From a virus: a DNA stretch of 49,873 nt. The position numbers and the translations under genes were made by a program. Below, one piece after another: positions 20,269 through 28,537 of this stretch. The notes beneath the pieces were generated by a model. The model was not told the origin of the DNA and did no database searches. It saw nothing but the letters and a program-made list of their open reading frames with translations. The stretch lies in the IMG/VR virus record IMGVR_UViG_3300042988_000539, positions 1 to 49,873 of that record. The stretch is one strand, 5' to 3'. Positions within the stretch are counted from its first letter, which is position 1. Every line of letters begins with the position of its first letter.

Positions 20269-21670
20269 TGAGAAGGCGTTCGTGGAGAAGTGCCAGGACC
20301 CGGTGTTCTTCTGCAATAAGGTGCTGGGTGTAGACCCGTGGCGCAAGCAGCGGGAGATCCTGTACAGCGTCAGGGACAACCCGAACACGATCGTCGTGTC
20401 CTGCAACGCCGGCGGGAAGAGCTTCGTGTCAGCCTGCTGCCTGCTCTGGTGGCTCTACGGACGCAAGGACTCGCTCGTCCTGACTACAGCCCCTACGTAC
20501 AGACAGGTCATGAGCGTGCTGTGGGGCGAGGTGAGCCGCCTGCACCAGTATGCGAAAGTGCCGCTGGGTGGCGACCTGACCAGCGGGAAGCTGCAGCTGG
20601 GGCCGAAGTGGTACGCGCTGGGGCTCCCGTCATCAGAAGAGGTCAGGTTCCAAGGCTACCACGCAGAGAACATCCTCATCATCTTCGATGAGGCCGCCGG
20701 CATCGAGCCGCACATCTACACAGCCGCGCAAGGCAACCTGACAAGTCAGAACTCTCGCTTCCTGCTGATCGGGAACCCGACATCTCCGTCGGGGATGTTC
20801 TACGAGTATAGCAAGAACCCGAACTGGCACAAGATCGAGATCTCCGCCTTTGACTCGCCAGCCATCACCGAGCCGGACAAGTACCCGTACCTTGTCAATA
20901 TGAAGTGGATCAAGGAACGTGAGGAGGAGTGGAGCGTAGGTAGCCCTATGTACCAGGCGCGCGTGCTGGGGAAATTCCCGGAGGAGGGTGAGGACACGCT
21001 CATACCACTCTCCTGGCTAGACGCTGCCGTGAAACGCTACCAGGACCGCGCCAACAAGGACCTCCTGGTCAGTGACCACCTGTACCTGGGCGTCGACGTG
21101 GCACGGTTCGGGAACGACAAGAGCGTGTGCGTCCCGTACCAGCCCAATAAGGTCCTGCCCCTGAAGAAGCTGATCGGGAAGGACACGATCGCCGTCAACC
21201 ACATGGTCAATCAGGAGGCCATAGCAGCAGGCAACAAGCTGACCCAGATCACCGTCGACGACACCGGCGTTGGAGGAGGCGTCACGGACCACTTGCGCCA
21301 CCAGTCGTACCCGGTCATCGCTGTCAACTTTGCGCAGCAGGCGTGCAACAAGCGGTTCTTCAAGAAGCTGAAGGATGAGATCGCATGGAACGCGCGTGAG
21401 GTGTTCCGGGCAGGGGAGATCGCCATACCGCCTGACGACGAGCTCATCAGCCAGACCGCGTCCATCAAATATAAGGTAGACCAGGCGACCGGGCTGATCG
21501 AGATCGAGCCGAAGGAGACGGCCAAGAAGCGCGGGTTGAAGAGCCCTGACTGCTTCTGGGCGCTGTGCCTGGCCCTGTGGGGCTGCCGGCGCATGCGCGT
21601 TGCTCCGTCGATACATCGGACCATCGGCTCGCAAGAACGCAAGCAGAAGCGCGACAGGGTGTGGTACTAA
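20258..21670 (+). CDS. Terminase large subunit
   Basis: 470 residues. ATPase: a divergent Walker A SCNAGGKS (48-54), TTAPTYRQV, and Walker B IIFDEA (141-146) with coupling motif IGNPTSPSG. Nuclease: LGVDVARFGND, VDDTGVGGG and a C-terminal KSPDCFWALCLAL supply the three acidic sites of the RNase H-like fold. The enzyme cuts concatemers and pumps DNA into the prohead through the portal. The P-loop lacks the usual Arg and has Asn-Ala-Gly-Gly, as in several podovirus-like terminases. Confidence 0.96.
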   Translation: MTHDEKAFVEKCQDPVFFCNKVLGVDPWRKQREILYSVRDNPNTIVVSCNAGGKSFVSACCLLWWLYGRKDSLVLTTAPTYRQVMSVLWGEVSRLHQYAKVPLGGDLTSGKLQLGPKWYALGLPSSEEVRFQGYHAENILIIFDEAAGIEPHIYTAAQGNLTSQNSRFLLIGNPTSPSGMFYEYSKNPNWHKIEISAFDSPAITEPDKYPYLVNMKWIKEREEEWSVGSPMYQARVLGKFPEEGEDTLIPLSWLDAAVKRYQDRANKDLLVSDHLYLGVDVARFGNDKSVCVPYQPNKVLPLKKLIGKDTIAVNHMVNQEAIAAGNKLTQITVDDTGVGGGVTDHLRHQSYPVIAVNFAQQACNKRFFKKLKDEIAWNAREVFRAGEIAIPPDDELISQTASIKYKVDQATGLIEIEPKETAKKRGLKSPDCFWALCLALWGCRRMRVAPSIHRTIGSQERKQKRDRVWY

Positions 21671-21688
21671 AAATTAAGCGAAACATCC

Positions 21689-21716
21689 TTGACAGGAATG
21701 TCCAATCTGTTACTCT
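21689..21716 (+). promoter_or_regulatory. Sigma-70-like promoter upstream of basic microprotein and portal genes
   Basis: TTGACA (21689-21694) and TACTCT (21711-21716) are 16 bases apart. The predicted RNA would begin about 30 bases before the 16-codon gene at 21756 and meet the terminator at 21813-21848. Confidence 0.6.
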
Positions 21717-21755
21717 GGACATTAGGGCGTAGTGTGTTCAAACTAAGGAGGCACT

Positions 21756-21806
21756 ATGGGTTGTGGTATGAAGAAGGCCAAGGGGCAAAGAGGCAAACGG
21801 AAATAG
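21756..21806 (+). CDS. 16-residue basic microprotein
   Basis: ATG 21756 follows AAGGAGG by 5 bases and encodes MGCGMKKAKGQRGKRK before TAG. Nine of sixteen residues are Lys, Arg, Gln or Cys, with a net charge near +8. It has its own promoter and terminator, so it is expressed as a discrete short transcript. A nucleic-acid or capsid-interior binding peptide is possible; the transcript itself could also be the functional product. Confidence 0.6.
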   Translation: MGCGMKKAKGQRGKRK

Positions 21807-21812
21807 TTGGAT

Positions 21813-21848
21813 CCCCGCTGGTGCGTAGCGCTGGCGGGGTTTTCTTTT
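21813..21848 (+). terminator. Rho-independent terminator
   Basis: CCCCGC (21813-21818) and GCGGGG (21834-21839) form the stem base, with additional pairing in the 15-base loop, followed by a T-rich run (21840-21848). It ends the microprotein transcript and abuts the start codon at 21849, so late genes need read-through or antitermination here. Confidence 0.75.
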
Positions 21849-22322
21849 ATGGGCAAAGAGCCTTCAGAAAAAGTTCGTCGAGTTCAGCAGGGGCTTAATG
21901 TGACCGCCGACGGGCAATATGGTCCCGTGACGCGCGGGGCACTGATGGAACAGTTTAGAGGCCCGATGGCTGAAGCTGTGAAGTTTGCAGAGAATAACAA
22001 GAAGAATCACGGTGTGTTGAGTGTCAAGACAACCAACCCCACGCGTGTTGTGAACACAAGTGTCACAAACAATCTTGATCGGTTCATGCGCGGGCAAGCC
22101 TCTAATGAGAACTGGGACAATTCCGGCACACCTAGGTTTGTAGATTTCATGCAACAGCGCTGGGCTCCTATTGGCGCCGAGAACGATCCTAAGAATCTGA
22201 ACGCTAACTGGGCGCCGAATGTTCGCTTCTACTTACAGCAGCAGTATCCCGAGCAGTATGAAAAGTGGCGCGCGATGCAGCTTGTGCGGAAACCGCTTGA
22301 ACAATTTGGAGCCGTTGTATGA
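21849..22322 (+). CDS. Virion-associated protein with peptidoglycan-binding-like N-terminus
   Basis: 157 residues from ATG 21849. EKVRRVQQGLNVTADGQYGPVTRGALMEQF matches the PG_binding_1 pattern (a Val/Gln helix, D-G-x-x-G-P-x-T, a final helix) in shortened form. The C-terminal half (NNLDRFMRGQ, GTPRFVDFMQQRWAPIGAENDP, NANWAPNVRFYLQQQYP) resembles a structural or cell-wall-acting domain I cannot name. There is no clear ribosome-binding site other than the terminator's GGGG 9 bases away. The in-frame TTG at 21807 is a poorer start. It overlaps the portal gene by 4 bases. Confidence 0.7.
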   Translation: MGKEPSEKVRRVQQGLNVTADGQYGPVTRGALMEQFRGPMAEAVKFAENNKKNHGVLSVKTTNPTRVVNTSVTNNLDRFMRGQASNENWDNSGTPRFVDFMQQRWAPIGAENDPKNLNANWAPNVRFYLQQQYPEQYEKWRAMQLVRKPLEQFGAVV

Positions 22323-24580
22323 ATCGTGAAATTAAAGATACGACCCTAACCGCTGGCTCTGCAGAGTCGGCCACCCCCAAGAGTGAGCAGCAGGTCCCCC
22401 TTAACCCGCTGCTCTTGAACTTGACCTCGGTGCAGCAAGCCGAGTTGACTGCTATTATCCTCGAAGATTTCCGTAATTCCAAAGAAGCTCGCGAGAAGAA
22501 GACGTGGGGCATGACGCGTGAGAAGACGCAGTACACCTTCGACGAGAAGATGGCGGAGCTGTACAAGCTCTACGAGGGTGATGACGAGACACGGCCAGAG
22601 CCGTGGATGTGCTCGCGCAGCTTGAAGATCGCGCAGGCTATCGTCGAGATGGCTGTCGCCAGGATCTTTCCGATGGTGTTCAATGAGGACACGCTTCGCT
22701 GGAAGCCTGTTCGCTGGACGAACAAGCAGTACACCATGCTGGTCAATCGGATGATGTTCTGGGTCTTGATGGTGTGGATGAAGGTGCGGCACGATTCACT
22801 GATGTATGTCAGGAACGCTGCGATGACCGGCTCCGTCTGCGCTGAGGCGTGGTGGGAGCGGAAGAAATTTGATATGGATGAGACTGAACAGGTCGCCATG
22901 GTTGACGAGTTCGGCCAGCAGATGATGGATATGGCTGGACAGCCTATGTCGATCGAACAGCGGATGCTTCGCGTGCGTGAAATGCCGCGCATCCGCCTCA
23001 TCCCTGTAACCAAGCTGTACACTCAGCCGGGCGCGAAGAACGTGCATGATGACTCGGTGATCGTACAGGAAGAGTTTACGTTCCGCGAGTTGGAGACCAT
23101 GCAGAAGGACGGGCTTGCTGTGAACGTTACGGACAAGCTGCTGGACGAGGTCGACAATAGGATCTCCAAAGAATCCGGGCTTACATTAGAGAAGGCGGAG
23201 AACGTTGCAGATTTTAACGCCAAGCGCAGGAACATGCCGATCTCGTGCTTACGTTGGTTCGGGCTGTACGATGCGGATGGCGATGGGTTCGATGAAGAGA
23301 TCGTGGCGCTGGTTGCGGAGAACGAGGAGATATTCCTGCGCGCGTACAAGCTTGCGAAGATCTCGCGGACAGGCAAACGGCCGCTTGTGTTCAAGACGTT
23401 CATCGATCGCATTGGCGACAAGCTTCTGGGCATCGGGCTGCTGGAACAGGTGAAGCCTCTAGCTGAAGAGATCGACGCGTGCTTCAGACAGCTGACAGAT
23501 GCGAACACACTTAGCGTTATGAAGTGGGGCTTCTATGATCCGAACGGCGATTATGATCCCGATGAGCATGTGGCTAAGCCTCGCGCGATGTACCCTGTCA
23601 GCAATCCGCAGAACAATGTGTATTTCCCTGAGATGCAGATCCCGATCGAGCGCTTGCTGAACGCCATCAGGCTCGTGCTTGAATTTATCGAGCGCCTGAC
23701 TGCGGCATCCAGCTACGTGATGGGCAAGGAATCTGACATTGGCGGAGGCTCTGGCACAGCGACGAGAACAAACGCGATCATGTCGTCAGCAGATACCAGG
23801 TTCAACCTTGCGGCTACGAACCTTCGCGAAGGTCTGGCCGAGCTGTTCACGGATATCTTCAATCTGTGCTCGATGAACATGCCTGAAGGACTCGAGGAGA
23901 AGATCCTTGGAGAAGATGGCGAGAAAGTGTTCCCTGATTCCGAGTCAATGCAGGCGTCATTAGCGCTCGAGATGGAAGCGTATCTGATGCAGCCGGCCGA
24001 CCTTGGCGATTCGAATACGCGCAGACAGCTGGCATCGCTGCTCTACGACAAGCTTATTCTTGGTGGCAACCCGCTTGTCATCAATGACCAGAACAGGATC
24101 TGGTTCGGAACGGCTAATCTTCTGCAAGCATATGGTGAAGAGCCGTCTGAGTGGATCGGCAAGCCGGGCAGCGTGAAGCCGAGCAATGATCCTGTGGATG
24201 AGCACACGATGATCCGTGACGGGCGCTACGTTCCCGTCGAGCCACAGGAAAATCACATGGAGCACATCATGGAGCACGAGGCCGAGATCACCGGCCCCAA
24301 CGTGCTGCTGTGGCCTCCGGACAGAACGCAATATTTGAAAGCGCACATCGAGGAACACAAGCAGATGATCGCGCGTGTCATGATGATGATGTCACAACAG
24401 AAGGACACAATGTCACAGAAAGGAGGTGCGGATGAAGCAGGACCTGAATCCGGAGCAGCGCGGGCTACTCGAGGAGGATCTGCGCTTGTTGGAGGCCAAC
24501 CAGACATTTCAGTTGCTCCTAACCAAGCTACGGGAACTCCAGAGCAGCAAACGTCAGGCGCAGCGGGCGGCCGCATGTAA
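22319..24580 (+). CDS. Portal protein
   Basis: 753 residues, the size of podovirus portals (P22 gp1 is similar in length). Features include RPEPWMCSRSLKIAQAIVEMAVARIFPMVF near the start, an aromatic-rich helix (MMFWVLMVWMKVRHDSL), and a central YDADGDGFDEEIVALV beta element. A stretch follows with IGLLEQVKPLAEEIDACFRQLTDA (stem-type helix). A Met/Gln-rich helix and a Gly/Ala/Ser/Thr tail end the protein. It follows the terminase and precedes the scaffold, as expected. The last 149 bases also encode another protein in a different frame. Confidence 0.9.
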   Translation: MNREIKDTTLTAGSAESATPKSEQQVPLNPLLLNLTSVQQAELTAIILEDFRNSKEAREKKTWGMTREKTQYTFDEKMAELYKLYEGDDETRPEPWMCSRSLKIAQAIVEMAVARIFPMVFNEDTLRWKPVRWTNKQYTMLVNRMMFWVLMVWMKVRHDSLMYVRNAAMTGSVCAEAWWERKKFDMDETEQVAMVDEFGQQMMDMAGQPMSIEQRMLRVREMPRIRLIPVTKLYTQPGAKNVHDDSVIVQEEFTFRELETMQKDGLAVNVTDKLLDEVDNRISKESGLTLEKAENVADFNAKRRNMPISCLRWFGLYDADGDGFDEEIVALVAENEEIFLRAYKLAKISRTGKRPLVFKTFIDRIGDKLLGIGLLEQVKPLAEEIDACFRQLTDANTLSVMKWGFYDPNGDYDPDEHVAKPRAMYPVSNPQNNVYFPEMQIPIERLLNAIRLVLEFIERLTAASSYVMGKESDIGGGSGTATRTNAIMSSADTRFNLAATNLREGLAELFTDIFNLCSMNMPEGLEEKILGEDGEKVFPDSESMQASLALEMEAYLMQPADLGDSNTRRQLASLLYDKLILGGNPLVINDQNRIWFGTANLLQAYGEEPSEWIGKPGSVKPSNDPVDEHTMIRDGRYVPVEPQENHMEHIMEHEAEITGPNVLLWPPDRTQYLKAHIEEHKQMIARVMMMMSQQKDTMSQKGGADEAGPESGAARATRGGSALVGGQPDISVAPNQATGTPEQQTSGAAGGRM

Positions 24581-24707
24581 GGCGGAATCGACCGAGGTGT
24601 TCGGACTGGAGCGCGAGATTACCGGACTAGAGCAGACAGAGAACATAATCAAGTCGCTGTATAAGCGGCTCGAACAAACAGCCGACAGAAGTCGGATAAA
24701 GTACTAG
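24432..24707 (+). CDS. Coiled-coil protein overprinted on the portal 3' end
   Basis: 91 residues from ATG 24432, preceded by AAAGGAGGTG. A heptad-like Leu/Glu/Gln pattern runs through most of it (GLLEEDLRLLEANQTFQLLLTKLRELQ, LEREITGLEQTENIIKSLYKRLEQ). The first half overlaps the low-complexity portal tail by 149 bases. It could be a head-assembly chaperone or minor head protein. The strong ribosome-binding site and length past the portal stop make it a real gene. Confidence 0.75.
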   Translation: MKQDLNPEQRGLLEEDLRLLEANQTFQLLLTKLRELQSSKRQAQRAAACKAESTEVFGLEREITGLEQTENIIKSLYKRLEQTADRSRIKY

Positions 24708-24716
24708 GAGGTAAGT

Positions 24717-25580
24717 ATGGACCCGAAAGTAACACCGGGCTCCGATGAAGAGCTGCTGAAGCCAGCAGCCGGAGCAGAGAGTCAGGATGAACTTGAGGTT
24801 GATCTTGATGAAACTCCTGCAAAACCTGCAGGAGACCAGACCCTGGACCTGGATCAGGTCGAGGACGACGAGAAAGAGTTCAAGCGTCTGGATCCGAAGG
24901 CGTTCGCAGCGATGCGGCGCGAGAAGGATGAGTACAAGCGCAAGGCTGCCGAGCTCGAAAAGAAGTACAAAGAGTTCTCTAGCCGACCCGTGCAGGCCGC
25001 ACCTCAGTACACGCCTGCGCCAACGCAGCCTCGGGAGAGCATCAATGGAGTCCCTGTTCCGCAGACCAAAGAGGAGTGGGATAACCTGGCGCGCCAGGAT
25101 TGGCAACTTGCCGTTGACATGCGCTCCATCATTAACTCGCGTAGGATCACAGCAGAAGCAAAGAGCGCACAGGAAGGGCTGAAGACCCTTGAAGACGCGA
25201 AGCAGAAAGTTCTCGACAAGTATCCGGATCTCGGTGACGTATCGTCAGAGAAGTCTCAGATTTATCTGAGAATCCTTGACAGGCATCCGGAATACCTTAC
25301 ACTTCCTAAAGGACCCATCTACGCCATGAGAGACATGGAGGATGAGATGGAATCCCTGGGAATGCTCTCTGACAAGAAGAGTTCGAAGACCCAGACTGAG
25401 GCTGTTCGTACAAGCAGAGCTGCTCTGACAGCTCCTGGTAAGTTCGTCGAGAAGGCGGGACGTACGGTTACGCTGACTAAAGATGAGCTCGAGTTCTGCG
25501 AAGGGCAGGGCTTGGATCCCAAGGAGTTCGCAAAGAAAAAGCACGAGCAGGAGATGCTTAAGAAAGGAGCCCAGTTATGA
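24717..25580 (+). CDS. Capsid scaffolding protein
   Basis: 287 residues, acidic and helical: an Asp/Glu-rich N-terminus (DELEVDLDETPAK, LDLDQVEDDEKEF), a coiled-coil region (MRREKDEYKRKAAELEKKYKEF), a Pro/Gln linker and a Lys-rich helical C-terminus. This composition and its position between portal and major capsid genes are typical of podovirus scaffolds. AGGAGGT precedes the ATG. Confidence 0.85.
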   Translation: MDPKVTPGSDEELLKPAAGAESQDELEVDLDETPAKPAGDQTLDLDQVEDDEKEFKRLDPKAFAAMRREKDEYKRKAAELEKKYKEFSSRPVQAAPQYTPAPTQPRESINGVPVPQTKEEWDNLARQDWQLAVDMRSIINSRRITAEAKSAQEGLKTLEDAKQKVLDKYPDLGDVSSEKSQIYLRILDRHPEYLTLPKGPIYAMRDMEDEMESLGMLSDKKSSKTQTEAVRTSRAALTAPGKFVEKAGRTVTLTKDELEFCEGQGLDPKEFAKKKHEQEMLKKGAQL

Positions 25581-26110
25581 GTCCAGAACCTAAGAAAATT
25601 TCCCGGGAGGACACCCCCACATCAGGTGTTGCGCCTTCGGAAAGCGCACCGGTTCGCGTGTTGTCGTCAGACGACTCCATGGTTGCAGACCTTATAAAGG
25701 AGCAGCCGGACCTGGAGAAGATCAAAGAGATCGCCAGTGTCGTTACGCACAAGCAACCAGACCTCTTGGAGCTTCCAGAAGAATGTGCTGCTCTGCATAA
25801 GAAGCAGTACCGCTTCGCATGGCTGACAAAAGGCAGAGACCTGTCAGCAACGTTGAGGAGCAATGGGTGGATCTTATGCAACCGGACGAACTCGCCGTTC
25901 ATTAAGACGTCTCGCTTTGGGGCGCATGGAGCGGTGGAACAGGCTGGGATGCTATTGGCGTTTCAGCCGGAGAATCTTTGGCAGGCTCGACAGAAGGGCT
26001 TCTCTGATGCCAGCGCGGCTCGCGTGAAGCATTATACGAAGGACATCTACGAGCATGGCAAAGACGATCCGATCCACTTCTACAAGCCTGAAGAGAAAGA
26101 CGACGAGTGA
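25577..26110 (+). CDS. Head-region hypothetical protein
   Basis: 177 residues; ATGA overlap with the scaffold. A disordered N-terminus is followed by KKQYRFAWLTKGRDLSATLRSNGWILCNRTN and GAVEQAGMLLAFQPENLWQARQKG, then a charged tail. It resembles small proteins encoded beside capsid genes in several phages, with no defined function. A head-maturation or packaging-accessory role is possible. Confidence 0.75.
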   Translation: MSPEPKKISREDTPTSGVAPSESAPVRVLSSDDSMVADLIKEQPDLEKIKEIASVVTHKQPDLLELPEECAALHKKQYRFAWLTKGRDLSATLRSNGWILCNRTNSPFIKTSRFGAHGAVEQAGMLLAFQPENLWQARQKGFSDASAARVKHYTKDIYEHGKDDPIHFYKPEEKDDE

Positions 26111-26161
26111 GTGGTAGGCCGTCCGTAGGTCAATAAAGTTAATTAAATCAGGAGGTAGGCA

Positions 26162-26716
26162 ATGGCTAACATCGACTTTCCTCGCGGCTTGCAGCCGTGG
26201 AAGAAGTTAGAGCAGGCCAACTACTATACCGTCGCATCGGACTACGGAACGGCTGTTTACATCGGCGATCCTGTGATCGCTTCTGGAACAAACCGCAACG
26301 TGACCCTTGCGACTGCCGGTACAGGCAATAAGGTTCTCGGGGCCGTTATTGGTGTTTATGACACCAATATGCTCCCGCTGAGCTATCTGCCTGCGTCTAC
26401 TGGCGGGTATGTGTTGGTCGCAGATCATCCGGATCAGGTGTTCGTGGCGCAGGGAGATGGCGCGGTTTCGTACCTCGACATCAACGATTGCAACGGGAAC
26501 ATCAATCTGGTCTCGGGCACGGGCAGTTCCGTGAATTATCGTTCTGGCTGGGAACTCGACGATTCTGATACTGGCGGAAACACCGCTGGCGACCAGATCC
26601 GTCTGATCAAACCGGTCCAGTCCGCTGATAACACGGTCGGTATCGCGAACTGTCTGTGGGAGTGCAAGATTAACAACCATCAGGCGCTGCAGGGTATCGT
26701 CGGCGCTGGCGTCTAA
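26162..26716 (+). CDS. Head decoration/stabilisation-like protein
   Basis: 184 residues of Gly/Thr/Asn/Val-rich beta structure (MANIDFPRGLQPWKKL...YIGDPVIASG...VLGAVIGVYDT...GGYVLVADHPDQVFVAQGDG). Such short beta proteins directly before the major capsid gene often decorate the capsid. AGGAGG lies 7 bases before the ATG. Confidence 0.7.
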   Translation: MANIDFPRGLQPWKKLEQANYYTVASDYGTAVYIGDPVIASGTNRNVTLATAGTGNKVLGAVIGVYDTNMLPLSYLPASTGGYVLVADHPDQVFVAQGDGAVSYLDINDCNGNINLVSGTGSSVNYRSGWELDDSDTGGNTAGDQIRLIKPVQSADNTVGIANCLWECKINNHQALQGIVGAGV

Positions 26717-26730
26717 CAGGAGGGACTGAC

Positions 26731-27621
26731 ATGAATAGATCAACATTCAGCAAGTCCGTCGTTCCTGGTTTGTTCGCTTTCATGGAGAATGCCTTCAAAG
26801 AGAGGCAGACCTTCTACGACAAGATCACTCAGGTCAAGTCGTCCAAGCGGGCATACGAGGAGTCGGCGTACTATGCAGGGCTCGGGCTGTTCCCCGAGAA
26901 GCCTGAGGGTGAAGCCATCGGTTACGATGAGTTCATCCAGGGTCCTACCAAGCGGTGGGCTCACAAGACATACGGGCTTGGCGTCCGCATCACTGAGGAA
27001 ATGATCGAGGATAGCCTCTATCCCGATGTTCCGACTGAGATGGGCGACATGTCCAAAGCGCTCGGTCGTTCCGCGCGCGAGACGATGGAAGTGCTTGTTC
27101 ACGACGTGTTCAACGGCACCACGAAGACTGCCGGAGACGCTGTCGCGATCTTCAGTTCTTCTCATACTCGTCTCGGCGGCGGTACGTGGAGCAATGATGC
27201 GGCTGTTCCGGCTTCGCTGTCGGTCACGTCGCTTCGCTCTGCGATCCAGGCGCTTGAAAACACAACGACTGATCGGTCGTTGCAGCAGGTGATCAAGCCC
27301 AGCAAGCTGCTCGTTCCCCCGGCCCTTGAGTGGACGGCTCGCGAGCTGCTGAACTCGGCCTATGATCCTGAGACCGGCAACAACTCGATCAATCCGTTGC
27401 AGACCAGGAATCTCCAGTTGGTCGTTGATCCTTTCCTGACGAGCTCGACTGCGTGGTTCTTGATCGCGGATCAGAATCCTATTATCTGCTTTATGCGTAG
27501 GAAACCTGAATTTAAGAGCGATGGAGATTTTGAAACGGGAGACGCCCGCTTCAAGTCCACGTTCCGTATGAGCTGCGAGGTTAATTCTCCTCTTGGGCTC
27601 TATAGAAATTCGGGCGCATAG
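26731..27621 (+). CDS. Major capsid protein (HK97-fold type)
   Basis: 296 residues. The order of a long N-terminal helix (GLFAFMENAFKERQTFYDKI), the Ala/Tyr-rich E-loop-like stretch (ESAYYAGLGLFPEKPEGEAIGYDEF), the spine helix (MSKALGRSARETMEVLVHDVFNG) and a C-terminal beta region with KFWF-like ICFMRRKPEFKSDGDFETGD fits HK97-type or Mu gpT-like capsids. Its position after scaffold and decoration-like genes is standard. No mature N-terminal cleavage site could be identified by eye. Confidence 0.88.
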   Translation: MNRSTFSKSVVPGLFAFMENAFKERQTFYDKITQVKSSKRAYEESAYYAGLGLFPEKPEGEAIGYDEFIQGPTKRWAHKTYGLGVRITEEMIEDSLYPDVPTEMGDMSKALGRSARETMEVLVHDVFNGTTKTAGDAVAIFSSSHTRLGGGTWSNDAAVPASLSVTSLRSAIQALENTTTDRSLQQVIKPSKLLVPPALEWTARELLNSAYDPETGNNSINPLQTRNLQLVVDPFLTSSTAWFLIADQNPIICFMRRKPEFKSDGDFETGDARFKSTFRMSCEVNSPLGLYRNSGA

Positions 27622-27635
27622 TAGGACAACTTGTG

Positions 27636-27698
27636 ATAGTGGCGGGGGGCGCGGGTCTCCCCAGGCTGCAAACCTCGCCACTATTATAACCTGGGGAG
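27636..27698 (+). promoter_or_regulatory. Pseudoknot-type RNA element hiding the HNH ribosome-binding site
   Basis: Two perfect 9-bp stems are interleaved. ATAGTGGCG (27636-27644) pairs with CGCCACTAT (27676-27684), and CTCCCCAGG (27657-27665) pairs with CCTGGGGAG (27690-27698). The second stem covers GGGGAGG, the ribosome-binding site of the GTG at 27704. The arrangement is H-type pseudoknot or two mutually exclusive hairpins, and should limit translation of the HNH gene from the abundant capsid mRNA. Confidence 0.65.
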
Positions 27699-27703
27699 GT
27701 TAT

Positions 27704-28099
27704 GTGGAAGACGCAGAACGTAGAGAGTACTTTAGGAAGTATTATCTTAAGAATCGTGAGCGTATAAAAGCGGCTACACGCTTAAGGTATCAAGAACATC
27801 GAGAAGAAGCTGTTCTTTATAACGTAGAGTACCGCAGGAGACCATACGCTAAGAGAGCTCGCACAGAATTTCAGCGCAGGCAGCGTGTAATACATGCTGT
27901 TAAGTTCCGAGCGCGAAAAATCTTATTGCGCGCCGTTACTGCAGGGAAGATCGAACGTAATGCTTGCGAAGTCTGCGGTAGCTTAGATGTCCACGGACAT
28001 CATGAAGATTACACACAGCCGCTGAAAGTTCGGTGGTTGTGTCCAGAGCATCATCGAGATGCTCACAATCGTGTGCCGCTCATAAAGAGCGGTGCCTAA
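27704..28099 (+). CDS. HNH endonuclease-like protein inserted after the capsid gene
   Basis: 131 residues from GTG 27704, with GGAGG 4 bases upstream. A basic Arg/Tyr-rich N-terminus (REYFRKYYLKNRERIKAATRLRYQEHREE) precedes a treble-clef CEVCGSLDVHGHHEDYTQPLKVRWLCPEHHRDAH, the same pattern as the protein at 12688-13125. Free-standing HNH genes between structural genes are typical homing elements. The open frame extends upstream into the capsid gene but that part has no plausible start. Confidence 0.82.
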   Translation: MEDAERREYFRKYYLKNRERIKAATRLRYQEHREEAVLYNVEYRRRPYAKRARTEFQRRQRVIHAVKFRARKILLRAVTAGKIERNACEVCGSLDVHGHHEDYTQPLKVRWLCPEHHRDAHNRVPLIKSGA

Positions 28100-28116
28100 A
28101 CATGAAAGGTGCACGT

Positions 28117-28527
28117 ATGGCTTACACAAGATTTAAAGGTTTGTCAGTCACATCTTCTGGCTACGCCGTCGGGGCAAAGGGCTCCGAAGCAGAAGTTATC
28201 AACATCTCTGGTGTTATTAAGGGTAAGGTCTATGCAGTGAGCTCGACGACTGCGACTACGTTAGCCATTGATCCTACAGTGGCGAATTTAATTACTAAGA
28301 CGACATCGACAGACGTTACTGTTACTGCAACATCTGCTCCTGCTGGGCAGCCGCTGGCGCTGATCATCACTGCGTCTGGAACTAGTTCTAGGACGCTTAC
28401 GTTCAGTACTGGGTTCACGACGACGGGTACGCTAGCGACGGGAACTGTTGACGCAAAGGTGTTTGTTATGTCGTTTATTGGAAACGGCACAAACATGGTC
28501 GAGGTCTCTCGTACGACTGCGATGTAA
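28117..28527 (+). CDS. Small Thr/Ser-rich virion protein
   Basis: 136 residues from ATG 28117 (AAAGGTG upstream). Beta-strand composition with Thr/Ser/Val repeats (TTATTLAIDPTVANLITKTTSTDVTVTATS). Likely a capsid decoration or head fibre protein. No specific family seen. Confidence 0.7.
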   Translation: MAYTRFKGLSVTSSGYAVGAKGSEAEVINISGVIKGKVYAVSSTTATTLAIDPTVANLITKTTSTDVTVTATSAPAGQPLALIITASGTSSRTLTFSTGFTTTGTLATGTVDAKVFVMSFIGNGTNMVEVSRTTAM

Positions 28528-28537
28528 GTGAGGACTT

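Noticed and set aside
27655-27690. tRNA-Cys-like anticodon arm (CTGCAAA) behind the capsid gene
   Set aside because: Only a 3-bp stem flanks the loop and no acceptor, D or T arm fits. The bases are better explained by the pseudoknot.
27593-27703. Possible programmed frameshift joining capsid and HNH protein
   Set aside because: The frame relation is +1, no slippery site is visible, and a good GTG start with ribosome-binding site exists at 27704.
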